Made by a program: the position numbers and the translations under genes | The notes under the pieces: model-generated | What the model was told of the DNA's origin: nothing | Database searches by the model: none | What the model saw: the letters and a program-made list of their open reading frames with translations, nothing else | Origin: Hirudo medicinalis | Taxonomy: Eukaryota > Annelida > Clitellata > Hirudinida > Hirudinidae | Assembly: GCA_011800805.1 (NCBI GenBank) | Contig: MPNW01000064.1 | Span: forward strand, 532,546-596,545 | Reading direction: 5' to 3' | Length of the DNA: 64,000 nucleotides | Shown: in pieces, positions 14,522 through 28,420 of the stretch | Layout of the letters: every line of letters begins with the position of its first letter | Numbering within the stretch: position 1 is the stretch's first letter

Positions 14522-15705
14522 TGAGCATTCGTAAGTTACAAATTGCTTTGGAACAATTGCAATTACTAGGCACTTTTAGTACCAAGGGGCATTCCCAAGA
14601 GCAATTTCAGATAATTAAACACTACTCTGAACTGACAAACATGCTTTGACTGCAGGTAAAGAGTCCTCTGGTGAATTTGGAGAAAAAAATTGTAAGCTAG
14701 TATTAAACCAAATGTGCATACTCTTCGCAACAAAAGACATTTCCATAATCTGTGCCTTCCTCCCATTCCTATGTTGATATTTTTCTACCATAATTTTATA
14801 TTTTTCATTGAGACAACCACAGGAAATATCACTATTTGTTGTTCAACTTTAGGCCAGACTATAATAACTTAATCTGAACATCAGCCTCAAAGCATTCTCA
14901 AGCTTTTTCACATTTTTCTGAACTTAAAAGCTTCAGCAATTTTGTGTCTTATTTTTGTGACTAGTGTCAAGTTTTGTATTGTAAAATGTATTCAAATTAG
15001 TTGTGATGATATCACAAAATTCGACAGTATTATATATGTTTGGTCTGCTTGATAAAGTGGTATATTATTTTCAATTTTTACACCAGTCTTGAACAATAAA
15101 TTGTTATAAGCATGTTGTGTTTATCAGAAAATTCAATGAACATAACCTGAATCGGAACAAATGTGCTCATAACTCACATAAATACAGCAACACAAAAAAC
15201 AGACAGCAGAACTATAACATAACTAGGAGGTCAAGAGTAGTGATCACATCCAAAAGGAAATCGACTAAATAACTCTTAGCTGAAGTGGGCCGGTTATGAG
15301 AGACCCTATCCACTGGTATGAGCTGTTTGACTGACATGGATAAAGCGTGCATAATGTATAAAATACTTATTGTGGTCATGAACCCAAATGAAAATGACCA
15401 GGGAAATACAATTTAAGAAAACAATATGGTTACAGCAAACAATGGATGTCCAAAAGAAAAACCAAAATGGTGAAAGAGCAAGATGAAATATGCATTTTCC
15501 TCAAACATGAAAGGCTTTATGCACAAAACAAATTAGGTTCTTAATTCTTACTGGTGCAAGTAGAGATTTTTCCTAAAAATTTGGGTTTTGAGAAAATAAT
15601 GACCAGGATTTGGATTGTTGCAATGAACTTAGCCACCTCGGTACCAACCCCAAAGGATTGCCAGAAAACATTAAAATTGCTTAAAAATTAAAGAGTTGGT
15701 GTCAA
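14522..15705. other. Convergent 3' region between PAK and PEAK-type genes
   Basis: No coding sequence recognised. It should hold the 3' UTR of both genes. An AATAAA at about 15096 on the plus strand is a candidate PAK polyadenylation signal. Confidence 0.5.
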
Positions 15706-18700
15706 TTAAAAAAACAGTTCTTTGGCTGAAACCAATAACATCTCCGAGTCACACTTAGCCAAGAATTCTGCCTTTCTTAGGGTTTCCATAGCTGCAAACC
15801 AAGATGCCAAAGTAAGCTCTCCAGGCAATTCATGGCTGCAATTTTTATTGACAACGTCGTTTGGGTTTGAATTGGCAGAGTCATTTGTACCCATGGATGA
15901 AGCCAGAGGAATATTGTAAGCAAGAGTATTTTCCATGAGAGTTACCAATATTTCTGAACGAGCAATGCCAAGCCACATGTCAAATATTTGTCTTCTCTGG
16001 GGAGATGTCAAGGCAAGTCTGACTTCCTCTTCAGAAGTAGGTCCCCAAAGGGAAAGCTCCAAATAATTTTTGGCAATTTCAACTTGAGGCCATGAATCGC
16101 TGGTTGCCATAATACGTTCCACCTTTCTCAGACATCTGTCGTTCTTGTCTAAGAATATAGAAGTATGTCTTGTTCTTGGCTGTGGTAAGTGAGTTCTCAT
16201 TTGACAGGTCAAGACCTTTTCATCCTCTGGCTGCTTAATTCCTAGTGGGATGTCCTTATGAGCCTTTGTGGAACTCATGACCAAATCTGCAATCTTTGCT
16301 AAATCATGGCACAAGATTTTCTGATCATTTCTAGGGGAATGTTCATCATATTCAGTAGGCACCAATATAGGTAACAAGCACCTCTCTTTTTCAGCATGTC
16401 TGGATGACTTTGTGCTACGGATAGGTGCCACCAACAAAATGTCACTTGGATAGAGACGATAAAGATCTATCCCGAGTCTTTGAAGTTGCAGAAGAGAATC
16501 AAATATTTGCAACATAATATGCACCTTATATTTTGAGATATCATTGCACAGTGATTCATTTGATGAACCGTTTGCAACATGTTGTGATAATAAAGGAAAG
16601 GCTAAAATCTTTGAATAAGGCAGGATGTCAAAAATATATTTTGCCTTGCCTGCATTTCTGCCTTGTTCATTCGTTGGTTGAAAAAACCTCACACAATCAG
16701 GAAGTTCAGCTTGAGCTTCAAATGAATGAAGACTGTTCATAAGATTTAGATGGTTATACTTTGGAAGTGGAGCAGTTATAACTGAGCTCCTCCGAACCTA
16801 TTGAAAATAGATTTAAGACAAATGTCAATTTACAGTATAATGGCTCAATATTTTCAATCAAATGGAAATGTAAATTTGTAAACATTGAAAATGCTGCATT
16901 TTTTGATTAAAACAGAGCATACCATGAGAATACAATTCATATCACCAGTGGTGATTTCGTAGAAAACAGCCTTCATCCAAGATAAAACTGAACTTTTACA
17001 TTCAGCAGCTCTAACAACTTCAACTTCTCTTTCTCTCCAAGCAATTTTTGAAAAAAAATTAGTGGATAGTATTGGGATACAGAACTTCTCTAAGTAAATT
17101 TGAAGAGATTTAACAGCTGTACTTGAAATAATTGAACATTTCTCCTGTAAATGAAAACACTTGAATCATAAAACATAACCTGTATTCATTTGATTTGCGA
17201 TGCGATCTTACCTCAAAGGTTTCGTCTAACCGAAGACCTTCAGCAGAATTTCTTGGTTCATTAAAAACCTTGTACTCATTGGCATTCGCATAAGATTCTT
17301 CATGTGATTCTAAAAGTGTGTCATTGTCTTTCGCCTTTGTCACACCAACTGCTCTGATGGCAGCCCTCGGGGCAGGTCTTGGTCTATTAGACACTTGATC
17401 TGAATCAGACTTAAAACTTTGGCTAGCATTAATGATTTCATCAAATTTTACAGGGGACCTGGAAAGAGTTTTTTCAGACTTTGAAGAAAAAAAATTTAGC
17501 TTCTTAGGGGAAGACAGATCTTCTGAATGTGGAAGAATTTCATAAACATTATCACCCTCTGGAGAAAGGTTTGTTTTATGAAGTCGAGTAGTTGGTGGGG
17601 GTAGTTGTGGTAGATCAGGTAAAGCTCTCTGCTGAACAGCACTGTTTGAAGGAACAGTAATTTCTTTGCTTGAAATGTGACCTGGAGTCAACTTAGGTTT
17701 TCCAGTTGTCTAGCAAAAAAAAATAGTAGAATTTGATTAATATTTCGAATAATGGATAAAATGTACATAGACAATGATACAATAAAATCAATTTCATACA
17801 ATATCAAGCAAAATATTAATGGTTATGAGACATTTATTTATTTATTTACAGAAAACAAAATAAATTCTATATCTATCCAACCCATCTCTCAAATAACAAG
17901 AAAGAAAATTAGTGGATTGAAGGATTTGCTAACTCAGACAGAGAACATATAGGCCTCTAACACCATCTAGAGCACAAGCAGCTAAAAGGGAAAAACATTC
18001 CTGCATGCGTAATGGCAATGGTCGTGTTTGCAACTCAGCATGCACTGTGAGGGAGCACCATAGGGTAGGGGTACATAAATGTATAGAGTACATAAAAGGT
18101 AGAACGACTAAAATGTGCCTTCACATCCTAATCGGATACATAAGGCATTCAACATATCAGCAAATTCAAACAAGGTTATCAATGTCAAAAGAACAAGCAA
18201 TTTTCAAAATTCGTAAGGCTTCAAGTTAAAAACTTTCACTGAGCTTCTTTCACATGAACAAGCCAATAATCATCTCTAATAATGTCTCCAAATAAAATTA
18301 ATTATCCCAATCTTAGAATTAAGAACTTCAGTTTAGGTCATAGATAACATAATCAAGAAAGACATCAAACATGAAAATGAAGCATGTTATTTTGATGATG
18401 CATTTCCTACTAGAACTAGACAAGCAGCAATAAGAATCTTCCACTAGTTAATTTATGAGGTGCCATGTGCATCAGAGACATAATCCTACTTTCATTAGAA
18501 TATTAAAAAGAAAACTACTTTTTCTTGACTGTGGAGAAAAGACTTAGGTAGAGTACTTGCAGCTCCTTGTGTCATGCCACCCTTTTTTAAAATTTCATCC
18601 AAATCATCCATCAGTGAATCTCTGTTCATAATTTCAGAAGACTCAAAAACATCTTCCCCAGGAGATTGTGGAGCTGCCAACACATTGGTGAAATCTGATT

Positions 18701-20701
18701 TCCTCTGCAAAGATATGAAACATGTTGGTGGAGGCTTGTTGGGACAAGATGAGATGTCATCCTTAGATGCAGAATGACTTGAACTTGATGCCAGGGATGT
18801 TGAACTTGTACAAATAGGAGGCGGAGGGGGAGCTACGAGCATCTTCCGAGCTAACTTGGCTACAAATATTTTATTTGAACATTTATATTTGTCAACAATT
18901 GAATAAATTTTATAATCTATAATATACATTCTTACATTCTCTATTTTTATTTCATTATTATCATTTAAAATTTGCTTATTTTGATGACCTGCATAAATTC
19001 TTAAATTGGACAGTCCAATTAATGGGATAAATTTCCCCTAGGATTGCACTGTTTGGATGTGTCTGGCTCCTTTATTGTTTAGGTGAAAGTTAAAAAAAAT
19101 ATTTGTTTAAATAAAATTGTCATTAAACGAACCTTCTGCAGGAGTCATAGACTTGCGATTATTTAAGGAATCAGCTTTTTTTGTGCTTTGCTTAAAGACT
19201 GATTTTCTATGTGGAAGAGTAGATATGCCTTCATTTAGTGATGATATATTTTCCAGCATAGGGGATGTCTTGAGATATAAAAACAAAGTTAATTTAAGGA
19301 TGTTCAGAATGTACATTTCTTTGAAATTGTAGTTTTAATAGAATAAGTGATCTATACCAATTGATGTTTTACATCAGATTCAAATGGATTTTCTACTTTA
19401 TTAGAGATGCTCCTCATCATAGCAGTAGATTTACTGAGGTTGCTTTTTCTGCTTAGAGTTTCAAATTTTTCTTCAATCTCTTTGGCAAAATCATCACCTA
19501 TGCAACTGGACTGACTCAACATTTCTGGTACAGATGAACTTTCAAAAGCTCCACCTTCAACCTCTACCTCCTTCTTAAACTGGACTTCAACTAGCAAAGA
19601 CTCTGAAGACTTTCGTGCATCTTCTTCACTCGAAGCCAGACTCTTACCATCCACAGAGGACTCTTTTTTGCCATTTTTCTCAACTTTAATTTTGCATGAC
19701 TCCTCTTCTTTATTACCTTTGCCTAAAAGCTTCTGGAAAAAAGATTTGCTACCTGATTTTTTTGATTTTTCCTGCTTAACAACTGTTTTATGGTTCAATT
19801 CAAGTAATTTATTATCAGTAAGTTCAACAGATTTTGCAATAATGGTTTTATTCTCTTCATTTAGTAATTGACAGCTATTTTCATCACTATTACTAATTTC
19901 CAATTTTTTTGAGGCAACTCTTTCCAGAAAAGAATCATCTATTTCTTCATAAAGCCTTGGACGGAAATGACAGGATGAATCTAAATCTTCTGAATTGTTG
20001 TCTTTAATTCCATCTTCAAGGGGATGTCTTGATTCCTCTTTTTTAATATTCGCTGAATCACTTTTGGTAGATAAATTCTTTCTAAGATCAGGAGCTGGTG
20101 TAGAAGGAAGACAGGGTGGATTAGAACATGTTTGACCTGATTGACGAGATTTTTCAAGAGCCATTGTTATAACATCCACAACAGTGTAAGGGGTTGCCAT
20201 TAAGCAAGCATTTGATGACTCTATATCTCTTTCATAAGATGAATCATCATCTTGAGAATCTAAGTCCAGAGGTTTACCTGATTGCCCCTTAGCAGTCACA
20301 TCATATATTTGGTAATAATTGCTATTGCCTTTTGATTTATCAAAACTGCAGTTTGCCTTCAAACCTTGGCCTGAATTTGTTTTACCATCATTATTTCCTT
20401 TTGTAGCACTGATGTCTTTGTTGGTGGTTAAACATTTTGGAGTACCACTTTGAACAAGAGATGGTTTTTTGGGTTTGCTAGGCTTGGTGCTATGTGAAAC
20501 TGATTTTGTGGCATCACCAGCACACCCTTCATTACTCACATTAGCTGCATTTCCTGTTGGGTTAATGTTTGCTTTTAATGAGCTTGATTGGAAAGTACCA
20601 GTGTTATTGTGGCAGGATAGAGGTTTAGAACAGTTTGTACAAATATCCTTCTTCCATGCATGCTGATTAAACTGATTGCATGCAGTCCTTTCCGTAGACA
20701 T
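15706..20701 (-). CDS. PEAK-family pseudokinase (PEAK1/PRAG1-like, NKF3)
   Basis: A scaffold protein family that links Src-type kinases, Grb2/Shc and the actin cytoskeleton in vertebrates. Six minus-strand exons in phase: 20701-19358, 19268-19133, 18859-18519, 17709-17212, 17144-16923 and 16797-15706, giving about 1,210 residues. The N-terminus CNQFNQHAWKKDICTNC matches the start of vertebrate PEAK1 (C..F..H.W....C..C), and PYTVVDV about residue 170 matches another PEAK1 motif. A long low-complexity Ser/Lys/Glu region, a proline run (APPPPPIC) and a proline-rich stretch follow. The last two exons encode the split alpha-helical dimer region and pseudokinase. The catalytic loop reads LYRLYPSDILLV where an HRDxxxxN is expected, and no DFG is seen. 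The C-terminus (NYLELSLWGPT, DMWLGIARSEI, LTLASWFAAM) matches the family's terminal helices. No start other than M20701 (or a Met four codons upstream) is needed. Confidence 0.87.
17976..18165 (+). repeat. tRNA-headed SINE, copy C (in PEAK-type intron)
   Basis: Shares the body GTCGTGTTTG, GGGAGCACC, GGGTAGGGGT, ACATAAA and the 3' hairpin ATGTGCCTTCACATCC...CGGATACATAAGGCAT with copy A. The A-box head is decayed. It lies in an intron antisense to the host gene. Confidence 0.75.
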
Positions 20702-21090
20702 CTTGAAAATCAATATATAAAAAATATTACAATTGTAAAATTGGATTTAACTCATCACATATAATCAGGGAGCAAAATACAAAATTCGTTGGAGTGAACA
20801 TTCACAGTGATAACTCAAATTCATTTTAGCAAATCAATTGGCAAACCTTCTGAGACCTTATAATCCAGACCACATTTCCACAATCACAAACAGAGGCAAG
20901 ACTCGCAGCCGCAGCATAATCTCCAATATATCTCGTCAGTACAGCTTTTTGTATTTCTATGTCACAATTAATTTATATATATTTTGTATATTAAATTAAT
21001 AATATTTAAATGTGTTGAAAATATTTATATATATTTAATTATGAATTTTCACCACAAAAGTAAAAATACAATGTGGACGTAGACGAAAAC
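20702..21090. promoter_or_regulatory. Candidate bidirectional promoter between PEAK-type gene and SRPRB
   Basis: Only about 390 bp separate the two divergent start codons, so both 5' UTRs and core promoters must fit here unless there are distant non-coding exons. The right half is almost pure A/T (20950-21060). I see no single defined TATA box that could be assigned with confidence. Confidence 0.5.
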
Positions 21091-22347
21091 ATGTCGGTTG
21101 AGGAGGCAGCAATTATGGGTTCGGCTCAGGGAGTTAGGCGTGACTATGGGGCCGCCGAATCGACCACGGGATCCAGCGACTTTTTAGGAAAAGTTGAGGT
21201 GTTTCTCAAAGAAAGCTTTAATTTCGATGACCCAATGTATTTATTCTCTATTTTGGTCACTTGCCTGGTTGTTGTGATTACCTTATGTAAGTGTTTCCTG
21301 AACTATACATTGTACATTATAGCTATGTCTATAGATTTTTGTCGTTGCAGTTGTGTTAGTTTTGAGAAAAAAATCTTATAAAGGCAATAATCTTCTCTTT
21401 CTTGGTCTGTCAAGTTCTGGAAAGACTCTGCTATTTTGCAAAGTAATGTCTTGAGCTAGATTGTTGTTGATGAATGTTCTTTAGAATCTTAATTCCATTG
21501 ATTTCATTTTGTTCTAGTTGATTCTGAAGAAGTATAAAGATACTTATGTATCAATTAAGGAAAATCGTGGTGTTTTTCACACTAGCGATGATAAGGTGAA
21601 TATATATATATATATATATTTGAGATTTTTAAAGATTGTTGTTTTCTTGTTTCATTATTTATCTTCAGGTGACAAAAAGTGTCAATATTGTTGATTTACC
21701 TGGTCAGGAAAACATTAGACTAAAATTTTTTGATCAATTCAAAGATTCTGCCAAGTTGATTATTTTATTTTTGTCATTTAGAATATTTGAAATGATTAAC
21801 CATGAGTTCATTACTTTAAAGGGGGGTAATATTTGTGTTAGACAGTTCAACCTTTCAAAAAGAAGTCAAGGATGTTGCAGAGTTATTATTTAAGCTTGTA
21901 TTTAATTTTAATTGCTTTATATTATAAAATACCATTGGAATTTTTGTTATAGGTTTTTGTACACTATTTTAGTGAGTCTGAATGGCTATCAGTTGCCATT
22001 TCTTATAGCTTGCAACAAACAAGATGTTGAATTAGCCAAAAGTGCCAATTTGATCAAGTCTTCTCTTGAGAAAGAATTGTTAGTATGAAAAAGTCATGAT
22101 TTTTTGTCTAATTTGATTAATAGCCAGAATCAATATCATCCAAAGGAGCCATGTGAGACATACTCATTCAGCTGCTTTGCAAGGAGTTGATGGAAAATCT
22201 GTCCCTCAAGTTCAACTGGGAAACCCCAGGAAGGAATTCGCCTTTTCAGATCTGAAAAACATTTCTGTCGAATTTGCTGAATTCAGTGCTAAACAAGATG
22301 ACCCTAACAGCTTAATAGCAATCAGACGATGGATTCATAATTTGTAG
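21091..22347 (+). CDS. SRPRB: Signal recognition particle receptor subunit beta
   Basis: The membrane-anchored small GTPase that holds the SRP receptor alpha subunit at the ER. Seven exons join in phase to 279 residues: 21091-21286, 21351-21442, 21518-21595, 21669-21754, 21822-21881, 21953-22078 and 22146-22347; lengths sum to exactly 280 codons including stop. A single N-terminal membrane segment (MYLFSILVTCLVVVITLFVL) precedes the P-loop GLSSSGKT. Further motifs are DLPGQE (G3), VIFVLDSSTFQKEVKDVAEF, and IACNKQD (G4). The last exon encodes the RHTHSAA and KEFAFSDL regions seen in animal orthologues. Length and motif order are normal. Several introns are under 100 bp. Position 21609 holds a short TA microsatellite inside an intron. 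Confidence 0.95.
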
Positions 22348-24081
22348 GACTATCTCATCCTTGTTCCAAACATAATATAAGTTTTGGTTAAAGCCCTGAT
22401 ACCTGGAATTCTTGGAATTAGTTTGTTTGATCCTACCCACTTTTACTCTTTTTTGATGACTTTTAACATAATTTTTTGTGGAAGCACATGGAATTTGACT
22501 AGGAATGTAATTTGCCATCAAATGGTCATTGAAAAGATGCTTCTACTGGTTGCACCCAGAATAATCTTCCAATATCCATATTTGTTTTTTGCTTATTTGG
22601 TAATAATAGTAACTATCAAAAATAGAATGAGCTTACATGGGTTCAGTGAGGTGGAGCACACATATGTAGTATTTTGTGTGAAGATAAGCTGTTGTTTTAT
22701 TCTCCATTCCTAGAAAATTACAGATATGAGCGCTTGTGAGCTGGAATCATGGACGAGCATCAAAAAATGTGAAAAAAACAATAAAGGAAAAGAACTAACA
22801 CTTCATTACTAACCAGAAATGGTTATTAGGCCTAAATATTACTAGTGCATTTAGATTTTGATGATACTTTTGTCAGTATTACAGTCAAAAAAAACGTATA
22901 GTCACAAAATTGCTTATGTTAGTGATTTTGGGAAGCATGCTAGAAGTTGACCTGTACTCTGCTTTTGCTATGTGAGCAAGCCATAATCTTGTTTGGGATG
23001 TATAGTTGATGTGCTTGAAACTTTTTGACATTGATGAATTATGGTTATAATTAATGCCAAATAATTTTTCAATGTTTAGTAATTATTTTAAAGGTTATTT
23101 GACAGAATAGGGTTTTGCCAGCTTCTTTAAAATAATTGTTGTGTCAATCAATTTTTTTCTGTGAATCCAGCTCCAGCTAAACGCTGCATTTAATTCAATT
23201 AACTTGTTTTGAAGGCTTATATAAATAGAATAAAGAGAAGTCGGTCAATGTCGATATGACTTACAGAGCATCAGCAGCGCACTGTAATGCTTTTGTCCAA
23301 ACTGCCTCTTTAATTACTTTAACTGGCTAATTATAGAAGCATGGCGTACATGGTATTCGAAGCAGTTGGGGAAACCCCTATAAATGGGTAGCTGGACATC
23401 CATAAGACGTTCTCGCTAGACCTTGTCTAGTTTGGTAACCATCTTAAGTTTATTAATTTCCTTTATCAATTTGTTTATAGTCTGCTACACCTATCAATGC
23501 TTGTTATACTATCATCATAAAACGCTTTAACACTTGTCATTTAATAACACCTAAATAACGAGGACATTGAAGAAGAGGACTAGCTGATGTAAGTAAGAGA
23601 AGTAAATACTGACCATCCCTTTCTCAAAACGAACCACTTTGGCTTAGCACAAATTTATTTGCAATTATTATTTTTGAAGAATAATTTTTCATAATTCAGA
23701 TTATCGCATCGATCACATGATTATCAAACCATTATTAAGAGGCAACAAAATCGACCAAAACTAGCTTTACAAATTATTCAAAGTATGTTACTTCTTTTAG
23801 TTGGCGAGAAATAATCGATTATCACTAACAGAGAAAAAAGTTGAGTTCGATTTATAGATGTTGTTCTTCAAGCTTCAAGAAATAAGCACCTGCCTGTTAT
23901 AAACATCTTACGACAACATCCTGTTAGGTTTTTTTTCGAGGCAAAGCCCATTCTTGTTGTTTTTCTTGGTATTTCTGTTACATCACTTTATTAATGGAAT
24001 CATAATTGTTTACCAGACTTAGCATCTAGAACGGAGCGGATCGCTTAGAGGATCGCGTTCAACTTTAGCCTAAATCAAAAT
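22348..24081. other. Intergenic between SRPRB and G-beta
   Basis: AT-rich sequence without a recognisable gene. Short open frames after 22380 (for example 22384-22713) look like chance. The 5' UTR and promoter of the G-beta gene probably lie in the last several hundred bases; GC rises slightly near 24030-24060. Confidence 0.5.
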
Positions 24082-25827
24082 ATGGCAAGTGAACTAGAAC
24101 TGCTAAAAGCTGAAGCAGAGAATCTGAAGGCTCAGATCGAAGTTGTTTGTTTTTTTTATTTTTGGCCAGGATAATTTATGTAAAGTATTTATATTAATTA
24201 GAAAGCTCAACAAAATGTTGCTGATACATGTCTCGGTGATTTGTCATCCAAAGTGGAGCCACTTGGTAAAATACAACTACGATCTAGAAGAACTCTAAGG
24301 GGCCACTTGGCAAAAATTTATGCTATGCACTGGGCATCTGATTCTAGGTTAGGATATAAATTTATAAATTAAGCTTGTTAGTTAAAGTTAAACAAATTAA
24401 ACTTGTTAATAATTTATGATAATGATTTTAGTAAAGTAAGGTCTACTGTGCAAATGTCTTGAAGCTTTCTTTATAAATCACTCTAGTTTGGTATTTTCGT
24501 TGTGGATTTTCTCAAGCTGTAATGTGATAAACTTGCATGGTTGTCACTGCAGAACGGATTCTGCAGTGGTATTAGAGGAGCAATGCAAATGGTAGCATTT
24601 TTATAAAACAAAAATTGGAACAAATAGGTTTTTTTTTGTATGTTTAGCTAACAAATAAAAACACTTTTCTTTCAGAAATCTTGTCTCTGCATCACAGGAT
24701 GGAAAGCTCATAATTTGGGATGGTTACACAACTAATAAAGTATATCTAAATTATATTTAAAGCACTTCATCTCAGTTTGGAAAGTTGTTAACTGTTGTGT
24801 TAACAAGAATTCATGAAATTTTCAGATGCATGCAATACCTTTGAGATCAAGCTGGGTGATGACATGTGCTTATGCTCCCACTTGCAGTTTTGTTGCCTGT
24901 GGAGGTCTGGATAATGTTTGCACTGTCTATAGCTTGAAATCTCGGGATGGGAACGTCAAGGCTGTGGCCGAATTAGTTGGACACAATGGATACTTGTCAT
25001 GCTGTAGATTTCTCGATGATCACCAAATCGTAACTGCTTCTGGGGATAACACTTGGTTGTAAAGTATACTTTTTTATATTTCATTGAAATCTTGTTTGAT
25101 GGCTTCTATTTTTTTTTTTTTTCAGTGCTCTGTGGGATGTTGAAACAAAACAGCAGACAACATCTTTCTCTGGCCACACAGCTGATGTTATGAGCCTATC
25201 TCTAACCTCTGATATGAGAACATTTGTTTCAGGAGCCTGTGACTACACAGCTAAGGTATGACATTCCATCTAATATTGAAGAGCTTTTACATACATTGTT
25301 TAATTTCAGCTTTGGGATGTTAGGGAGGGGATGTGCAAGCAGACATTTTCTGGACATGAATCAGACATCAATGCTATTACCGTGAGTCTTATTCATTTCT
25401 GACATCCTGATATCCATTAACACTCTGAGGAACTTCACATCAGTTCTTTCCAAATGGACATGCTTTTGCAACTGGCTCGGATGATACCAGCTGTCGCATG
25501 TTTGACATAAGATCGGACCAGGAAGTGGCCATGTACTACCATGATGGCATAGAATGTGGGGTCACCTCAGTTGCCTTTTCTTCCAGTGGAAGGCTTCTCT
25601 TTGGTGGATATGATGACTACAAAGTTCAGCTGTTTGATGCCATCAGGGCTGAAAAAACAGGTTTAAGCATCATTTGTAAAATGTGACTTGTGGAAGCTTA
25701 TGTTTGTATTTGTAATTTAGGACAACTTCTCGGCCATGAGAACAGGGTCAGTTGCCTTGGAGTCACTGAAGCTGGAAATGCTCTTGCCACAGGATCATGG
25801 GACAGTCTCCTGAAGATTTGGAACTGA
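24082..25827 (+). CDS. GNB1: Heterotrimeric G-protein beta subunit (GNB1-4 type)
   Basis: Partners G-gamma and G-alpha at the inner plasma membrane and signals downstream of GPCRs. Eight exons join exactly in phase to 341 residues: 24082-24141, 24202-24347, 24676-24739, 24826-25055, 25126-25255, 25310-25381, 25444-25660 and 25721-25827. An N-terminal helix ([18 protein letters not shown]) leads into seven WD40 blades. Diagnostic stretches include [79 protein letters not shown] and the end [13 protein letters not shown]. Vertebrate GNB1 is 340 residues, so the length is normal. It belongs to the GNB1-4 group and not the divergent GNB5 group. No defects seen. Confidence 0.97.
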
Positions 25828-28420
25828 AGAAAATATTCTGTTATAATGCAGAATGCCAAGTCGCTTGAAGCGGTCTTTATTTATTTCGTTATCTGGAATC
25901 TTGTTAGAATGTCACTTTGAAACACTGTTTTCAGCTTTAGTTCAGTTTTTTAATCTAAGTGCGCATCTGCTTGAATATCTTCAATCATGTAGACACTTTT
26001 CAATTCCAAGATTATTCAATTTGTTTTTCATTCCTGATTATTTTGTCACTGCTTTGGTGTTATTGCATTCATGCATTATATACTTGAGGCCTTCTTATTT
26101 TTGTTTCTTATTTTCAGAATTCTCGATAACAACTTAAACATTTTTAACAAATTCCTCTCAAAATCTTTTCTCCTGCTGATGCACATTAATTCATACTCCA
26201 ACCTCTTTTTGAATGCATGCCCACAAACTCAGAAACACAGAAGAGGTCTAGTAAAGCAAAGTATGAAATAAGTTATGAAATAGCTTCAGTTAAGACATTA
26301 ATAATTATAAAAAAGCAAGAATGGTGTAATAAATCAAAACGTTCAGTTTGACTTGTCAAAGTTTCTTTTTTTGGAGAGGTGCCACCATTTTCTTTATTTT
26401 TAGCTTTTTCAGACATATTTCCAACTTTTCATTTTTGATAACTTCTGTCAGTGGCTTTAATATGTACCACATTCGTGCCAGGAATTTTGTAATTTTATTT
26501 CTGGTTGGAAATCTTTGGTGCCTTAAAAACTTGGGCATAAAATCGTTTTGTGTTTTAGAGTCAATCATTTACAATTAGATTCTTACATATCAACTTAAGT
26601 AACGATGGTATCAAATATTTAAGAGGTTCTATAAATTAGTTTAGTGAGTTGATTGTTCGTATATATGTAGTATGTGTTACTGAAATTGACCAAATTGAAG
26701 TCTTACTTTTTCTCTGAACAAAACGATTGCATTATTTTAGTGGACTTCTGATAATTTGTCTCATTCCGGTTCTGAGTTCAAATCAAACGCAACTTGATAT
26801 CGGATGAATTTCTAAACTAGAAACTAATTTGTGCAAATAATCTAAAAATCAAATCATTCATTGAAGCAGAGATGATTAATTTTGAAAGTTGACATAGTAA
26901 AAACACGTTCTTGCTTGGTTAATTTTGGATCCGAAAGTCTATGGACTCTTTAATTATGGGCTGTAAAATTCGAAGATATTGGAGATTGAAGAAACTCGCA
27001 AGAAAATGACAAAAACTCTGTCAGCTGTCTATTTTGAAGAATTTTAGACCCAGACCAGCCTCCGTTTTGTTGTCAACTAAAACATCCATTTTCTTTGATT
27101 AACGGGCAGCCTCACAAGACTAAATAATCTTCATCACAAAAAAAGAACTAACAGAATCTATACACTTCCATGTTGCGTCTCCTTTTTACGATATGTTATG
27201 AGATCCACCAGATTGTCATATTCGAATTTCCTATTACTGTTCGAATAATGTTTTGTCACATGGACTTTTTTTCAACCAACGTGTAGCTCGTTTGACAAAA
27301 GATTTAATTTGGAAGCTTCACCAAAATTTTGGCGCTTTCGATGTTAGTTTTTGAAGTGTTCCATGTATGCATTTCGCTCTATTAAAAACTTCCATCGTTA
27401 GTTTAATTGCATAGTTTTTCCAGCGAAAAACTTTTATCGAGTTGTTTCATCTTCGTTTCTATTTACGAAAAATAATTATTGTTAACAATTGGACATAGCT
27501 GTCCTTCGCACCTGAAATATTCATAACATGGGTCTTTTTAAGAAGCTTACGAAATTTAGCTGATTAACATATACGTAACACTCTCCATTGGAAACCGCAA
27601 ATCATGGCTAACCATATCACGCGATTAATCCGACAATTGGAATAATATCCATGCATCGTTTTTTTTTCAATCCATATATAAATTGGTATATTTGTGCAAC
27701 ATTATAAATTGCTGCTGAGTTCAAAATTTGACTTTTGACACAAATAATATTGTTCCTGCAAAACACGAAGAGTTGTAACACAATTATTAATAATAACGGA
27801 ATTATTTAACTAACTAGGCTAACATTTAACAAATTACTTAACAAATTTAATAAGAAAGACTGAATAATTACTGAATAAATCCAAATCGCATACTTTCCCG
27901 AAAACAGCTAAAAGAGTTTCATTGAAACAAATCCATAATTTATCCAGCGTAACAGCCACTACTTTAAGTTAGCTAAATGTGACCACAATTTATAATTTAA
28001 AAGATAGCAAATTATAACTTTATTTTCTCGAGATCATCATCTTTGATGAACATGCTCCCATTTTGCTTATACATATTAATCAGACTTTGGATCTTGATCC
28101 ACAGTAGAAGTCTGTGCAAGTACAATTTTTCCAAACATTAACAACCCAATTCGCAACATTTCCGAAACCTCAACCGCAGCTCAGAAAAATAATTCTGGAT
28201 TCCACAGCCAAGTCGAGGGAGAAGTCGATGACCAGGGTGACTCAAAGTTGCTAATCAAAACATTCTTTGGAGTTTTTCTCTGTTTTTAATTTGAAGTTTA
28301 TTTTGGACCTTTCAAAATTTCAACTATTTAATTGCACAACGTAATCTTGTTTAGTTCAGCATGCAAAGCAAAAAGCATTTATTTGACAAAGTAAAATACT
28401 CGATTGAAACGGCATCTCTT
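25828..28420. other. Intergenic between G-beta and LOXL 3' ends
   Basis: The first few hundred bases should be the G-beta 3' UTR (convergent with LOXL). The remainder is AT-rich with only short chance frames. No repeat with a second copy in the window was spotted here. Confidence 0.5.

Noticed and set aside
22384..22713. Plus-strand frame just after SRPRB
   Set aside because: SRPRB already ends in a normal stop; this is its 3' region read by chance.
25853..26578. Series of hydrophobic frames after G-beta
   Set aside because: Lie in the 3' UTR and intergenic A/T-rich DNA, no domain or splice signals.
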